A stretch of DNA of 64,000 bases from Nocardia australiensis (GTDB lineage Bacteria > Actinomycetota > Actinomycetes > Mycobacteriales > Mycobacteriaceae): the NCBI RefSeq assembly GCF_020733705.1, contig NZ_JAJFZM010000004.1:243932-307931 (forward strand), read 5' to 3'. A program made the position numbers and the translations under genes. Within the stretch, counting starts at the first letter, position 1; the number at the start of each line of letters is the position of its first letter. A model generated the notes under the pieces. It saw nothing but the letters and a program-made list of their open reading frames with translations, was not told where the DNA came from and did not search any database. Shown here in pieces: positions 1 to 7,852 of this stretch.

Positions 1-471
1 GAGCGCGCCGCGCGCGGCCAGCCAGCCGACCGCGTCGACGAACCCGTCGCGGTCCGCGGCCCGATCCGGGGCAAGCTCGAGACCGTCGATCCGGCCGGTG
101 TAGGCGGCAACCTGATCGGCCAGCTCGGACAGGGTGATCTGATCTCCGGCGCGCCCGAGCGCGGCCAGCGCCAGGGCTAGATAGGCGTAGCGGCGGCGGT
201 CGAACACGCGATCGGAGACAGTGCGGGCGGGTTTTCCAGGGTCGAGACGATCGATCACCGGAAATACCCGTGCCGTTGTTTCGGTCACTTCCAGCCGATA
301 GCCGAACAGCTCCGCGAGGTCTTCGCGCAATTCGGTAGCCCAGCGGCGAATCAGCGGAAGTGCGATTCGATCCGGATAGTCACGGGTCACCAGGTGATTC
401 GCCAGTATCACCCGCGCCGCGCGCTGGTAGTTGTCCAGCGCGAGTGAGTCGATCCGTCGTGCGTGGATCAT
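1..471 (-). CDS. jetB: Wadjet type II JetB-like protein, DUF2398/TIGR02678 (5' part only)
   Basis: The first 157 codons of a minus-strand gene that runs out of the window at base 1. Translation from the ATG at 471 gives a protein with the signature of the DUF2398 (TIGR02678) family: RRIDSLALDNYQRAAR near the N terminus, then LVTRDYPDRIALPLIRRW, ELREDLAELFGYRLEV and RRRYAYLALALAAL. This family is the kleisin-complex accessory subunit (JetB) of type II Wadjet systems, SMC-like complexes that act against plasmids. The start overlaps the jetA stop (ATGA), so the two are translationally coupled. The remaining operon members, an SMC-like ATPase (JetC) and a Toprim nuclease (JetD), are expected just left of the window but are not visible. 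Family assignment is by recognition. Confidence 0.85.
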   Translation of the reverse strand, partial: MIHARRIDSLALDNYQRAARVILANHLVTRDYPDRIALPLIRRWATELREDLAELFGYRLEVTETTARVFPVIDRLDPGKPARTVSDRVFDRRRYAYLALALAALGRAGDQITLSELADQVAAYTGRIDGLELAPDRAADRDGFVDAVGWLAARGAL

Positions 472-2060
472 GCTTGCCCCCTGGGGGATTCGGATGCGCG
501 TGCACCGGAGCGGCCGCGAGCCGACTGCCTGACCTCCAGCCTGCGATTGTTCAGATGCAGCAACCCGCGCGCGGTGTGCACGACGGTCGATCCCAAATGC
601 TCGGACACTGTCAGCGTGACACCGTTATCCGACCCGGTCGTGCCGTCGACTCGCCCGCTCACCGGCACCCACGCGGTGGACGCCGCATCGAGCAACCGCA
701 ATAGCACCTCGGTTTCGCGCTCATCGAGCACCCGATCGTGTACGTCCGAGGCGGCGAGCGACGTCGCGGCGTCGACCCTGGCTCGTTGCGCATCCAACTG
801 GGCCGCACGCAGTCGCCGAATCCCCGCGTCGTTGCGCTGAATCCGGGCGGGCGCTCCGGCTTGCGGCGTGCGCCCGGTCTCCGCCAATGTCCGCGAAATC
901 TCCAGTGGCGTCGCCTCCCACCACGATCGCGTCGTCGGAATCAGCTCCGCGTCCGGATGCTCCAGCGACAGATGACGCGGCCGACCCAGCCCGAACACCG
1001 TGTCGAAGAGCGCGTGTGCACTGTCGGTGCTCGGCGCGGCGGTGAACCATCCGGCCAGATGCCGCAGCGCGGACTCGCGACTCACCCCGCCCTTTCGCGT
1101 CTCGGTGACGCGTCGCAACAGCGACAACACCGCGGCGATCGCGCTCATCGTCGCCTCGCGGAGCCGATCCGCCTCGGTACTCGACGACTCACCGGACTCC
1201 GCCGCGGCGGCCACGAACCAGGTCCGCAGGCCCTGCCAGCGTGCCCGCCAATCCGCCTGTCGCTCAGCGATACTCAACAACACCCGCTCGTCACAGGTCG
1301 CCGCGCGTTCGATCAGCTCCACCGTTCCCGTCTGTTCGATCTCGCCGATCGCGGCGGCGAGCCGGGGCGCGAACCGGGCAAGATCCATACTGAAGTCGCG
1401 CATGTGCGCAAGTAGCGCGTCCTTGTGCGCCAGGAACGACTCCGGGGTGATCTCGGTGGTGCGCACCATATCCCCGAGCGACAGATAGAAGTGTGCCGCC
1501 CGCGCCGCCATGTCCGTCAGCGTCGCATCCAGGCGCCGCAGCGTCCGGTAGACGCGCTCCGCGTCGCCCGCCCGATTCGCTTCCGCGAGGGCGCGCAGAT
1601 CGGCCAATAGCTCGGGCAATACCAGCCGCGACAGCGACGCCTCGTCCAACCGGGACTCCAGCACACCGGCGACCGCGCGGTACGCCTGGAAACCGGCCTG
1701 GGTGAGCTGATAAACGTAATGCCGATTGCGATACTCGGCCAGCGTCGCGGCCCGAGTCCCATCGTAGCTGCGTTCCAGCACTCCCCACTGGTGCAGCTGG
1801 TCGAGCAGCGGCCCGATCTCGGCGCCGCTCAATCGGGGCAGTTCGAGGCGCCCATCGCCCTCGACCAACTCGGCGCCGGGGCGCCCACCGTCGCGCACGA
1901 TCCAGTCGGCCACGTCATCGGCGTGCAACAACACCACATATGCCGCCCGCGCGCTGTCGAACGCGCGCAACACCCACAGGTAATCCGCGCGCTTCTCCGC
2001 GGTCGCGAACGAGAACAGCCGCAGCCGGTCGTCCCAGTCGGTGGGCGAGGCACTCGGCAT
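468..2060 (-). CDS. jetA: Wadjet type II JetA-like protein, DUF2397/TIGR02677
   Basis: About 530 residues, close to the usual length of the DUF2397 (TIGR02677) family. The N-terminal RLRLFSFATAEKRADYLWVL and the following winged-helix-like region are characteristic; the C-terminal third is rich in Arg and Ala. In type II Wadjet this is the JetA (kleisin-type) subunit of an SMC complex that restricts circular plasmids. It is the first gene of a minus-strand operon and overlaps jetB by ATGA. The reading frame stays open upstream to 2342, but homology begins near 2060. An in-frame GTG at 2081 is an alternative start, and neither start has a convincing Shine-Dalgarno sequence, so a leaderless transcript is possible. 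The plasmid-restriction role is family knowledge, not shown here. Confidence 0.85.
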   Translation of the reverse strand: MPSASPTDWDDRLRLFSFATAEKRADYLWVLRAFDSARAAYVVLLHADDVADWIVRDGGRPGAELVEGDGRLELPRLSGAEIGPLLDQLHQWGVLERSYDGTRAATLAEYRNRHYVYQLTQAGFQAYRAVAGVLESRLDEASLSRLVLPELLADLRALAEANRAGDAERVYRTLRRLDATLTDMAARAAHFYLSLGDMVRTTEITPESFLAHKDALLAHMRDFSMDLARFAPRLAAAIGEIEQTGTVELIERAATCDERVLLSIAERQADWRARWQGLRTWFVAAAAESGESSSTEADRLREATMSAIAAVLSLLRRVTETRKGGVSRESALRHLAGWFTAAPSTDSAHALFDTVFGLGRPRHLSLEHPDAELIPTTRSWWEATPLEISRTLAETGRTPQAGAPARIQRNDAGIRRLRAAQLDAQRARVDAATSLAASDVHDRVLDERETEVLLRLLDAASTAWVPVSGRVDGTTGSDNGVTLTVSEHLGSTVVHTARGLLHLNNRRLEVRQSARGRSGARASESPRGQA

Positions 2061-2239
2061 GCCATCGGGGGAGTCGGTCACCGGGAACAGGGTAGTAGCG
2101 GGCCGGTCGCCGCTGATGCGACCGACCCCCATTCGGCGTGCCCCCGGAAGTTTGAATCCCCTCGACATGCGAGGAATCGTGCGCCGCCGAAACTGGAACC
2201 ACGATGGTTCGCCCGATGTTGCCGGGCGGGTGCGTGGGG

Positions 2240-3472
2240 TCACCCGGGGGACAGCGAGCGCAGTTGGTCGAGATACCCGAGGGTGCGGGGGTCGCCGGGA
2301 AACCGTTCGATGATCTCGCGAGCCGCTTCGCCGGCGATCCACATCAGCGACGGCAGTGAGCGGCGCTTACCCGAAAAGGCATGTATTCCTTCGTCGACCG
2401 CGAGTTCCAGATCACGATCGCGGACGGCGACCACCGCGAGCGTCAGGTGTGCTTCGGAGACTCGCATCGGATTGCGGATGGTGCCGTCAGCTCGGGTGGA
2501 GTGACCGATCACTTGGCGCGCATAGGATTCGGCCCGTATGTCGTCGCCGGCGACACGGCAGCAATCCATCGCGTAGAAGTCGAACTTCTGTGGGTCGACG
2601 ACGAATTGGTTGTCGAGATTCTGGGGATGGTCGAGTCGCTCGAGGATCGCGCGGCCCTGGTCGAGCGACGCCTCGACCTCGCGGCGGTCGCCGAGCCGGG
2701 CCCATGCCTTCGCTCGTTGCGCGCACAACTGCACCCCGACACCGAGGTTTCGAGTGCTATCGATGGCAGGGCCGGCGGCCTCGATGGCGCCACGGTAGTT
2801 GCCCTGGGTGAGGGCGAACCACGCCGCCATTTCCGCACTCCACCCGACGATTTCGGCGTTCTCGGCCTCCTGGCCGAGGGTGCGCGCGGCGCGCCGGGTT
2901 GCCTCCGCTGCGGTGTGTCTGCCGAGGTCGTAATCCACGCAACCCACCAGCAATGCGACCCATCCGGCGAGGGTGAGTATTTCGCGATGTTGTGAAAGCG
3001 TCAGCCTGCCATCCAGCAACGACGTGATTCGCCGTAGCCACGCGGTGCCCTCGCTGTGCAGCTCTTGCGGATCGGCGTAGGGATACTCGCAGCACAGTCG
3101 CTCGGCGGTGATGCGGACGGCGTCGAGCGTGGCGGAGGAGACATCCGACATGCGCAGTCTGCCGATGAATTCGAGGGTGTCCATCCCGGTTGCCGAGAGC
3201 AGTTCATCGTCCCTGTTCGGCCGGGCGTTGGGGAAGAACGCGGCAGTCACGGTGTCGAACGCGGCGGCGATGATAGGGGCATAGAAATCATCCGGCCGCG
3301 ACTCGCCAGATTCCCACCGCCGCCAGTTCCGCAGCAGGGTACTGTCTGTCGGCAGGTTGTGGGATGACTTCAGGCGCATCGCGCGGACGGAGTCAGCTTG
3401 TGACCACCCCCGCGCGTCGCGCTCAGAGCGCATCCGGACAGCCCAGACGGGTCGATCGTCAGCAGCGGCCAC
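2240..3472 (-). CDS. XRE-type helix-turn-helix regulator with TPR-like C-terminal domain
   Basis: A 410-residue protein with an N-terminal XRE/Cro-type HTH (residues about 10-60, including RGWSQADSVRAM and LLRNWRRWESGESRPDDF), followed by a long alpha-helical, tetratricopeptide-like sensor region ending in LDQLRSLSPG. This architecture is common and multi-copy in Streptomyces and Nocardia, and its ligands are usually unknown. The gene starts with GTG and is divergent from the small resolvase-like gene at 3697. The 224-bp gap between them holds a perfect inverted repeat that could be its operator. It lies just upstream of the Wadjet genes on the same strand, about 180 bp from jetA, so it could belong to the defence locus, but that is only position. 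No partner can be named. Confidence 0.75.
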   Translation of the reverse strand: MAAADDRPVWAVRMRSERDARGWSQADSVRAMRLKSSHNLPTDSTLLRNWRRWESGESRPDDFYAPIIAAAFDTVTAAFFPNARPNRDDELLSATGMDTLEFIGRLRMSDVSSATLDAVRITAERLCCEYPYADPQELHSEGTAWLRRITSLLDGRLTLSQHREILTLAGWVALLVGCVDYDLGRHTAAEATRRAARTLGQEAENAEIVGWSAEMAAWFALTQGNYRGAIEAAGPAIDSTRNLGVGVQLCAQRAKAWARLGDRREVEASLDQGRAILERLDHPQNLDNQFVVDPQKFDFYAMDCCRVAGDDIRAESYARQVIGHSTRADGTIRNPMRVSEAHLTLAVVAVRDRDLELAVDEGIHAFSGKRRSLPSLMWIAGEAAREIIERFPGDPRTLGYLDQLRSLSPG

Positions 3473-3606
3473 GTCTGTAGTATCGCATCAGTTAACACTC
3501 GGTGGCCCCGATAGGGCATACAGATGTCACTGGGTTGACAGCTACATTCGCAGATTGTCGTACTACATGCTTGATGTGAGCGCGGAAGGTTTGCCGAGCT
3601 CCGAGT

Positions 3607-3626
3607 GCAAGAACATCTGTTCTTGC
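3607..3626. promoter_or_regulatory. Perfect 9-bp inverted repeat, candidate operator
   Basis: GCAAGAACA and TGTTCTTGC separated by TC form an uninterrupted 20-bp palindrome in the divergent promoter region between the XRE-type regulator (start 3472) and the resolvase-like gene (start 3697). It sits 70-90 bp upstream of the latter. A dimeric HTH protein such as the neighbouring XRE regulator would be the natural binder; this is inference. Confidence 0.5.
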
Positions 3627-3696
3627 GGGTACGCAGTACCCCGCATGGGGAGATCCACAAAACAGAACAGCGATCCCCAATCCAACGGAGGTTCGG

Positions 3697-4002
3697 GTGG
3701 AAGCGTTGATCTATGGATACTTGCGTGATGATTTGGCCGACGGCCACAGCGATGAGCTCGAGGTTGCCCTGCGCACCCTCGCCGATGAGGAAGGGCTCTG
3801 CTTCGCCGCAACGTTCCATGAATCGACCTCAGGTGACGGCACGGCTTTGGTCGAGCTGACACAGGAGCTCAAGCGTGCGGACGCGCATCACGTGGTGGTG
3901 CCGTCACTCGATCACTTTGCCGGCCAGACGATTCCGCGAGATATTCTGATCGCGAAACTGGCCAATGAGGCGGAGGCGGAGGTCCTGACCCTCGATAGCT
4001 GA
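3697..4002 (+). CDS. Small resolvase-fold (recombinase-like) protein
   Basis: A 101-residue protein starting at GTG 3697, with ACGGAGG about 6 bases upstream. It resembles only the catalytic fold of serine recombinases: an N-terminal IYGYLRDD beta strand and a later HHVVVPSLDHFAG segment, the position of the usual VVxxLDRLxR motif. The position where the nucleophilic Ser of resolvases normally sits (YxRVS) reads YLRDD, and there is no C-terminal DNA-binding or recombinase domain, so catalysis is unlikely. Such short proteins occur in Streptomyces and Nocardia near XRE regulators, with no known role. Its last 99 bases overlap, on the opposite strand, the end of the adenylation/acyltransferase gene. 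Confidence 0.6.
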   Translation: MEALIYGYLRDDLADGHSDELEVALRTLADEEGLCFAATFHESTSGDGTALVELTQELKRADAHHVVVPSLDHFAGQTIPRDILIAKLANEAEAEVLTLDS

Positions 4003-6474
4003 CCATTTCCGCAGCGCGGCCACCGACCGGCGCCGCAGCACCACCACGGCCCACGTCGCGACCACACCGGCGCCTAGTGAGGCGAGCAGGGCCGCGATAT
4101 GGTGTTGTCCGAACGGCGGATAGACCTGCCAATGCAGCAGATACACCATCAGTGAGCTATCGGCCAGCAGGACGACGCCACTGGCGATGAGCGTGGGTAC
4201 GCGGATCGCGGGCAGCCAGATCAACATCAGCAGCCCCGCCATAATGAGTCGTTCCCGATCGGGGACACCGAAGTAGCCGGGTACCGCTGTCAGCAGCACC
4301 GCGCTCACCAAAAGCCGTTGCCAGATCGTCCGGGACTTCGCGCCCGCCCAGCCCAGCGCGAAAAACCAGCAGGCCAAGGGTGAGAAGGGCACATCGTGCG
4401 CCGGGTAGAGCCCGAAGGATTGGACGCGGAATACCAGCGTGAGCGCGACCAGCCCCATGGCGAACCAGTACGGATCGCGTCGCTCCAGCCTGTCGAGGAA
4501 CGGGACACGCACCAATAGTGCGGCCACGATCACGAACAGCACCAACACTTCGATGAACCACAGGTGTCCGGCGGTGTCGCTGTCGCGTGGCCCGAGAATC
4601 TTGTTGAGCAGCAACACGTTCTGCCAGCCGTAGTAATCGGAGAACAACAGCGTGATCGCCACCCAGCCGGCCGTCGGAATAGCGATCTGTGCCGCCGTGC
4701 GCAGGGCTGGGCGCAACCGTTCGGCCCGCGGCGCCGTGGTCATCGCGAAGCGGGCGAAGTTGAACCCCGCTACCGCCAGCATGACGTGGGCGGCGCCCCA
4801 TAGAATGAACAGGCCGATGTGCGAACCCGCGACCAGCACGATCCCGCTCGCGCGCAGCAGCGTCGAAACATCCAGCGTGCGCCCGAAACGCTTGTGGTGC
4901 GGGATGCGCTCGAGTTCGGCGACGGTGAGATCGGGCCAGGTGTTGGGCAGCCTGCCGAGGGCGCGCTCGAGGCGGGCCGAGGTCGTCACATAACTGAGCG
5001 AGTTGCCGCCGAGATCGACGAACGTGCTGTCGGGCCGGATGCGAGCCGGGTCGACACCGAGCGTCTCGGCGTAGAGCGTCCGGATGTCGCGCGTGAGCGA
5101 CGGCATCCCCGCCAGCCCGCGAATCGCCGGATAGTCGGGCTTGCCATTGGCCAGGCGGGGGAGTTCGTCGACCGGGCAGACGCGCACGGCCGACGGGGGA
5201 AGCCCGGACAGCCGCGTCACGGTCGCGGTGAGGTCGGTGCCCGGCCGCTGCACCGCCACGACGACGTGGTCGCCGCTCTCGGTGCAGCACGCCGTGAATC
5301 CCGCTGCGGCCAGGCCGGATTCGAGACGCTGAAGGTCGACGCGCAGCCCGTAGATCTTCGCGAACCGGCTGCGTCTGCCGACCACCTGATATAGGCCCTC
5401 GCTCGTGCGGCGGGCCAGATCACCGGTACGTAGCGCTTCGGTGGTTCGGCCGAGCGCGAGATCGGCAGGGGTCCGCGCGTAGCCCATCATGACGTTTGGC
5501 CCGTGGTAGACGAGTTCCTCGGTGTCATCTTCGACCGGCTCCAGGGTGAAATGCCCTCCAGGCACCGGAACACCGATGCAATCGGGGTGCCGGGCCGCGA
5601 GTTCCGGTGGGAGATAAGCCATTCGCGCGGTCGCCTCGGTCTGGCCGTACATCACGAAGAACTGCCAGCCCGCGCTCGTTCCCAGCCGCGCGTACGCGCG
5701 GACCCGCTCGGGCGCCAGCCGCCCACCCGCCTGTGTGACGTAGCGCAAATCGGGCAGCCGCATCCGGTCGAAACCGATCCGGTCGAGCAGATCGATCGTG
5801 TAGGGCACCGCCGCGAACGATGTGGCTCGGAGACCGCGAAATTCGTCCCAGAATGCGTCGTCGAGCACCGATCGCTCGGTGAGCAGCAGGCTCGCACCAC
5901 GCAGCAAATGGCTGTGGATGACCGACAGTCCGTAGCAGTAGAACATCGGAAGTGTCGTCGCCGCACGGTCATCCGGCCCGATCGACAGATACTCGGCGAT
6001 CGCCGACGCGTTCGACATCAGGTTCGCCACCGACAACCGCACCAGCTTGGGCGAACCTGTCGATCCCGAAGTGCTCAGCAGCAGAGCGAGATCCGGATGC
6101 AGCCGGTGCGCCGAATCCATCCGGCGGGCCTGCGGCGCGCCCGCATCGATGACGACATCCGGGTCATAGGTGGCCAGCAACTCCTCGGTGATCTCCGGCG
6201 CCAGCAGCACCACGCATCCCGCACTGAGCGCGCCGAGATACGCGGCGAGCGAATCGAGATCGTTGCGTGCGGCGAGCGCGACGAGTCGCCGGTTCGCGCC
6301 AAGCCGCATCGCGTAATCCTCGACGAGCACCGCCAACTGCGCATAGGTGACCTCTCGCACATCATCCGGCACCGATCGCGCTGCTGTGGCACCCGCCGCG
6401 GTGGATCGCGAGCAGAGGACGGCGATCCGGTCGTCGAAGCTACGAAGATGCGCGACGATCGGGAGAATGGTCAC
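3904..6474 (-). CDS. Adenylation - carrier protein - membrane acyltransferase fusion
   Basis: An 856-residue protein starting at GTG 6474. Residues 1-455 form an ANL-type adenylation domain: STSGSTGSPKLV near 134-145, YGQTEATARM near 276, TGDLARR near 350 and the A10 lysine K445 in LANGKPDY. Residues 460-530 are a carrier domain with the phosphopantetheine serine S492 in DLGGNSLS. Residues 540-830 hold many membrane segments with an acyltransferase-3-like look, including SHIGLF at the start and YLLHWQVYP at the end. One chain could thus activate an acid, carry it as a thioester and transfer it at or across the membrane, as DltA, DltC and DltB do separately. The substrate is unknown; the A domain lacks a recognisable amino-acid code. 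The C-terminal tail is antisense to the 3697-4002 gene. Confidence 0.8.
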   Translation of the reverse strand: MTILPIVAHLRSFDDRIAVLCSRSTAAGATAARSVPDDVREVTYAQLAVLVEDYAMRLGANRRLVALAARNDLDSLAAYLGALSAGCVVLLAPEITEELLATYDPDVVIDAGAPQARRMDSAHRLHPDLALLLSTSGSTGSPKLVRLSVANLMSNASAIAEYLSIGPDDRAATTLPMFYCYGLSVIHSHLLRGASLLLTERSVLDDAFWDEFRGLRATSFAAVPYTIDLLDRIGFDRMRLPDLRYVTQAGGRLAPERVRAYARLGTSAGWQFFVMYGQTEATARMAYLPPELAARHPDCIGVPVPGGHFTLEPVEDDTEELVYHGPNVMMGYARTPADLALGRTTEALRTGDLARRTSEGLYQVVGRRSRFAKIYGLRVDLQRLESGLAAAGFTACCTESGDHVVVAVQRPGTDLTATVTRLSGLPPSAVRVCPVDELPRLANGKPDYPAIRGLAGMPSLTRDIRTLYAETLGVDPARIRPDSTFVDLGGNSLSYVTTSARLERALGRLPNTWPDLTVAELERIPHHKRFGRTLDVSTLLRASGIVLVAGSHIGLFILWGAAHVMLAVAGFNFARFAMTTAPRAERLRPALRTAAQIAIPTAGWVAITLLFSDYYGWQNVLLLNKILGPRDSDTAGHLWFIEVLVLFVIVAALLVRVPFLDRLERRDPYWFAMGLVALTLVFRVQSFGLYPAHDVPFSPLACWFFALGWAGAKSRTIWQRLLVSAVLLTAVPGYFGVPDRERLIMAGLLMLIWLPAIRVPTLIASGVVLLADSSLMVYLLHWQVYPPFGQHHIAALLASLGAGVVATWAVVVLRRRSVAALRKWSAIEGQDLRLRLIGQFRDQNISRNRLAGKVIE

Positions 6475-6560
6475 CGGCAGAGTTTATGTGGCAAGCCTTC
6501 CCTCACTCGCGGGTGGCCCCGCAGCGAACAACGGGTGAACGACACATCCATGGGTGCCGA

Positions 6561-7454
6561 CTACAGGCCGAAACTGCCCGGACCCCGCCTGCGCAGGTAT
6601 TTCTCGAATTCCGCCGCGATCGCGTCACCGTCGATCTTGGCCATCGCATCGTTCAAGTCGACGGCCGCGTCGCCGCGTTCCTCGAGCGAGCGGACGTACT
6701 CGCTGATCTCATCGTCGCCGACGGTCATCTCATTGACCGCCGCTTCCCACTCTTCGGCCTGATTGGGCAACTCGCCGAGCGGTACCTCGATATCGAGCAC
6801 ATCCTCCACCCGATGCAGCAGCGCGATGGTGGCCTTCGGATTGGGCGGTTGTGAAACATAGTGCGGCACAGCCGCCCAGAACGACACCGCGGGTACCCCC
6901 GCCTTCACGCACTGATCCTGCAGCACACCGGTGATGCCGGTCGGCCCCTCGTACCGAGTCTGTTCCAGGTTGAACCGCTCGGCGGCTTCCTTGTTGTATG
7001 CGGAACCGGTGACCGGGACGGGGCGAGTATGCGGAGTGTCGGCCAGCAGCGCACCCAGAATGACGACAGTCTGCACACCCAGTTGCTCGATGAATTCGAG
7101 CAGATCCGTACAGAAGCTACGCCAGCGCATATTCGGTTCGATACCGCGCAGCAACACCACATCGCGATCGCTACCGGGAGGCGAACACACTGACAGCATC
7201 GTCGATGGCCACTGGATCTCCCTGGTCACCCCATCGACCTGACGTACCGTCGGACGATTGACCTGATAGTCGTAATAGTCCTCGGAATCGAGTTCGGCGA
7301 GCGGTTCGGCATCCCAGATCAGTTCCAGATGTTCGACAACACCGCTGGCCGCGTCACCAGCATCGTTCCAGCCCTCGAAGGCGGCGACAAGCACCGGATC
7401 CCGCAACGTGGGCATATCCGGCTCGGGTGACACCGGAGATTCACTGGAGTTCAC
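6561..7454 (-). CDS. PAC2 (proteasome-assembly-chaperone-like) family protein, Rv2125-like
   Basis: The conserved PAC2 family start PTLRDPVLVAAFEGWNDAGDAASG and the internal GALLADTPHTRPVPVTGSA identify this as the actinobacterial PAC2 protein found beside metH in mycobacteria (Rv2125). The fold is related to eukaryotic proteasome assembly chaperones, but in actinobacteria the function is not settled. The C terminus is acidic and helical. GTG 7454 gives 297 residues; ATG 7415 is an alternative lying directly before the conserved block. The gene is divergent from metH, with nearly 400 bp between them. Its presence next to a proteasome locus in the same window is suggestive but not evidence of a link. 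Confidence 0.85.
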   Translation of the reverse strand: MNSSESPVSPEPDMPTLRDPVLVAAFEGWNDAGDAASGVVEHLELIWDAEPLAELDSEDYYDYQVNRPTVRQVDGVTREIQWPSTMLSVCSPPGSDRDVVLLRGIEPNMRWRSFCTDLLEFIEQLGVQTVVILGALLADTPHTRPVPVTGSAYNKEAAERFNLEQTRYEGPTGITGVLQDQCVKAGVPAVSFWAAVPHYVSQPPNPKATIALLHRVEDVLDIEVPLGELPNQAEEWEAAVNEMTVGDDEISEYVRSLEERGDAAVDLNDAMAKIDGDAIAAEFEKYLRRRGPGSFGL

Positions 7455-7484
7455 CCCGGTCAGCCTACGGCAGTGTTGGTTTTG

Positions 7485-7503
7485 GCAGCGCCTGCGGCGC
7501 TGC
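7485..7503. repeat. Short perfect hairpin in the PAC2-metH intergenic region
   Basis: GCAGCGCC and GGCGCTGC around a TGC loop, 31 bp upstream of the PAC2 start. No T-run follows on either strand, so a factor-independent terminator is not obvious. It may be part of a dispersed intergenic repeat of the genome; a genome-wide search would be needed to say. Confidence 0.4.
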
Positions 7504-7618
7504 GTGTTCGCGGCCCTCAGGCTCGCGGACTTCAGTGCTCGATCTCGCTTCGCTGGAAACCTGCGGCCGGGGCGTTGGGGTGTTGACGGGGTGGTGATCG
7601 CGGGTTCGGCTTGCCCTT

Positions 7619-7654
7619 TGTATGTGAGTCGGCCGCTGTATGTGAGTCGGCCGC
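7619..7654. repeat. Two tandem copies of an 18-bp unit
   Basis: The unit TGTATGTGAGTCGGCCGC occurs twice, head to tail and without mismatch, in the metH upstream region. The rest of the gap from 7455 to 7852 carries no gene I can support. There is also no B12-box or cobalamin riboswitch core in it, although metH is B12-dependent. Confidence 0.8.
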
Positions 7655-7814
7655 GAGCTCGGGCTTGATGTCGTCTGGCTCGGGACGGGGACGAGTGGGC
7701 GTGTTGTATACGAATACGAGGGGTCGCGGTACCGCCGATGCTTCCGATTGTTGCCGGGTTCGTCGGTCGTGAATGTGTGGTGTGGCACACGGGCAGGGGT
7801 ACTCCTTGTATCTC

Positions 7815-7845
7815 TTGTCGGTCTGTCATGGGTGCCCTCTACGCT
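7815..7845 (+). promoter_or_regulatory. Possible metH promoter with a leaderless start
   Basis: TACGCT at about 7840-7845 is a fair -10 hexamer lying 8 bases before the metH ATG at 7853, with TTGTCG further upstream (spacer about 19 bp). No Shine-Dalgarno sequence precedes the ATG. The spacing fits a transcript that begins at or beside the start codon, as is common in mycobacteria and relatives. Weak by itself. Confidence 0.35.
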
Positions 7846-7852
7846 TGAGAAC

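Noticed and set aside
3697..4002. Resolvase-like gene as a sign of a mobile element
   Set aside because: It lacks the catalytic serine motif and any recombinase or DNA-binding domain, and no terminal repeats or att-like duplications are visible around it.
7640..7852. Cobalamin riboswitch before metH
   Set aside because: No B12-box or conserved core could be found on the plus strand in this region.
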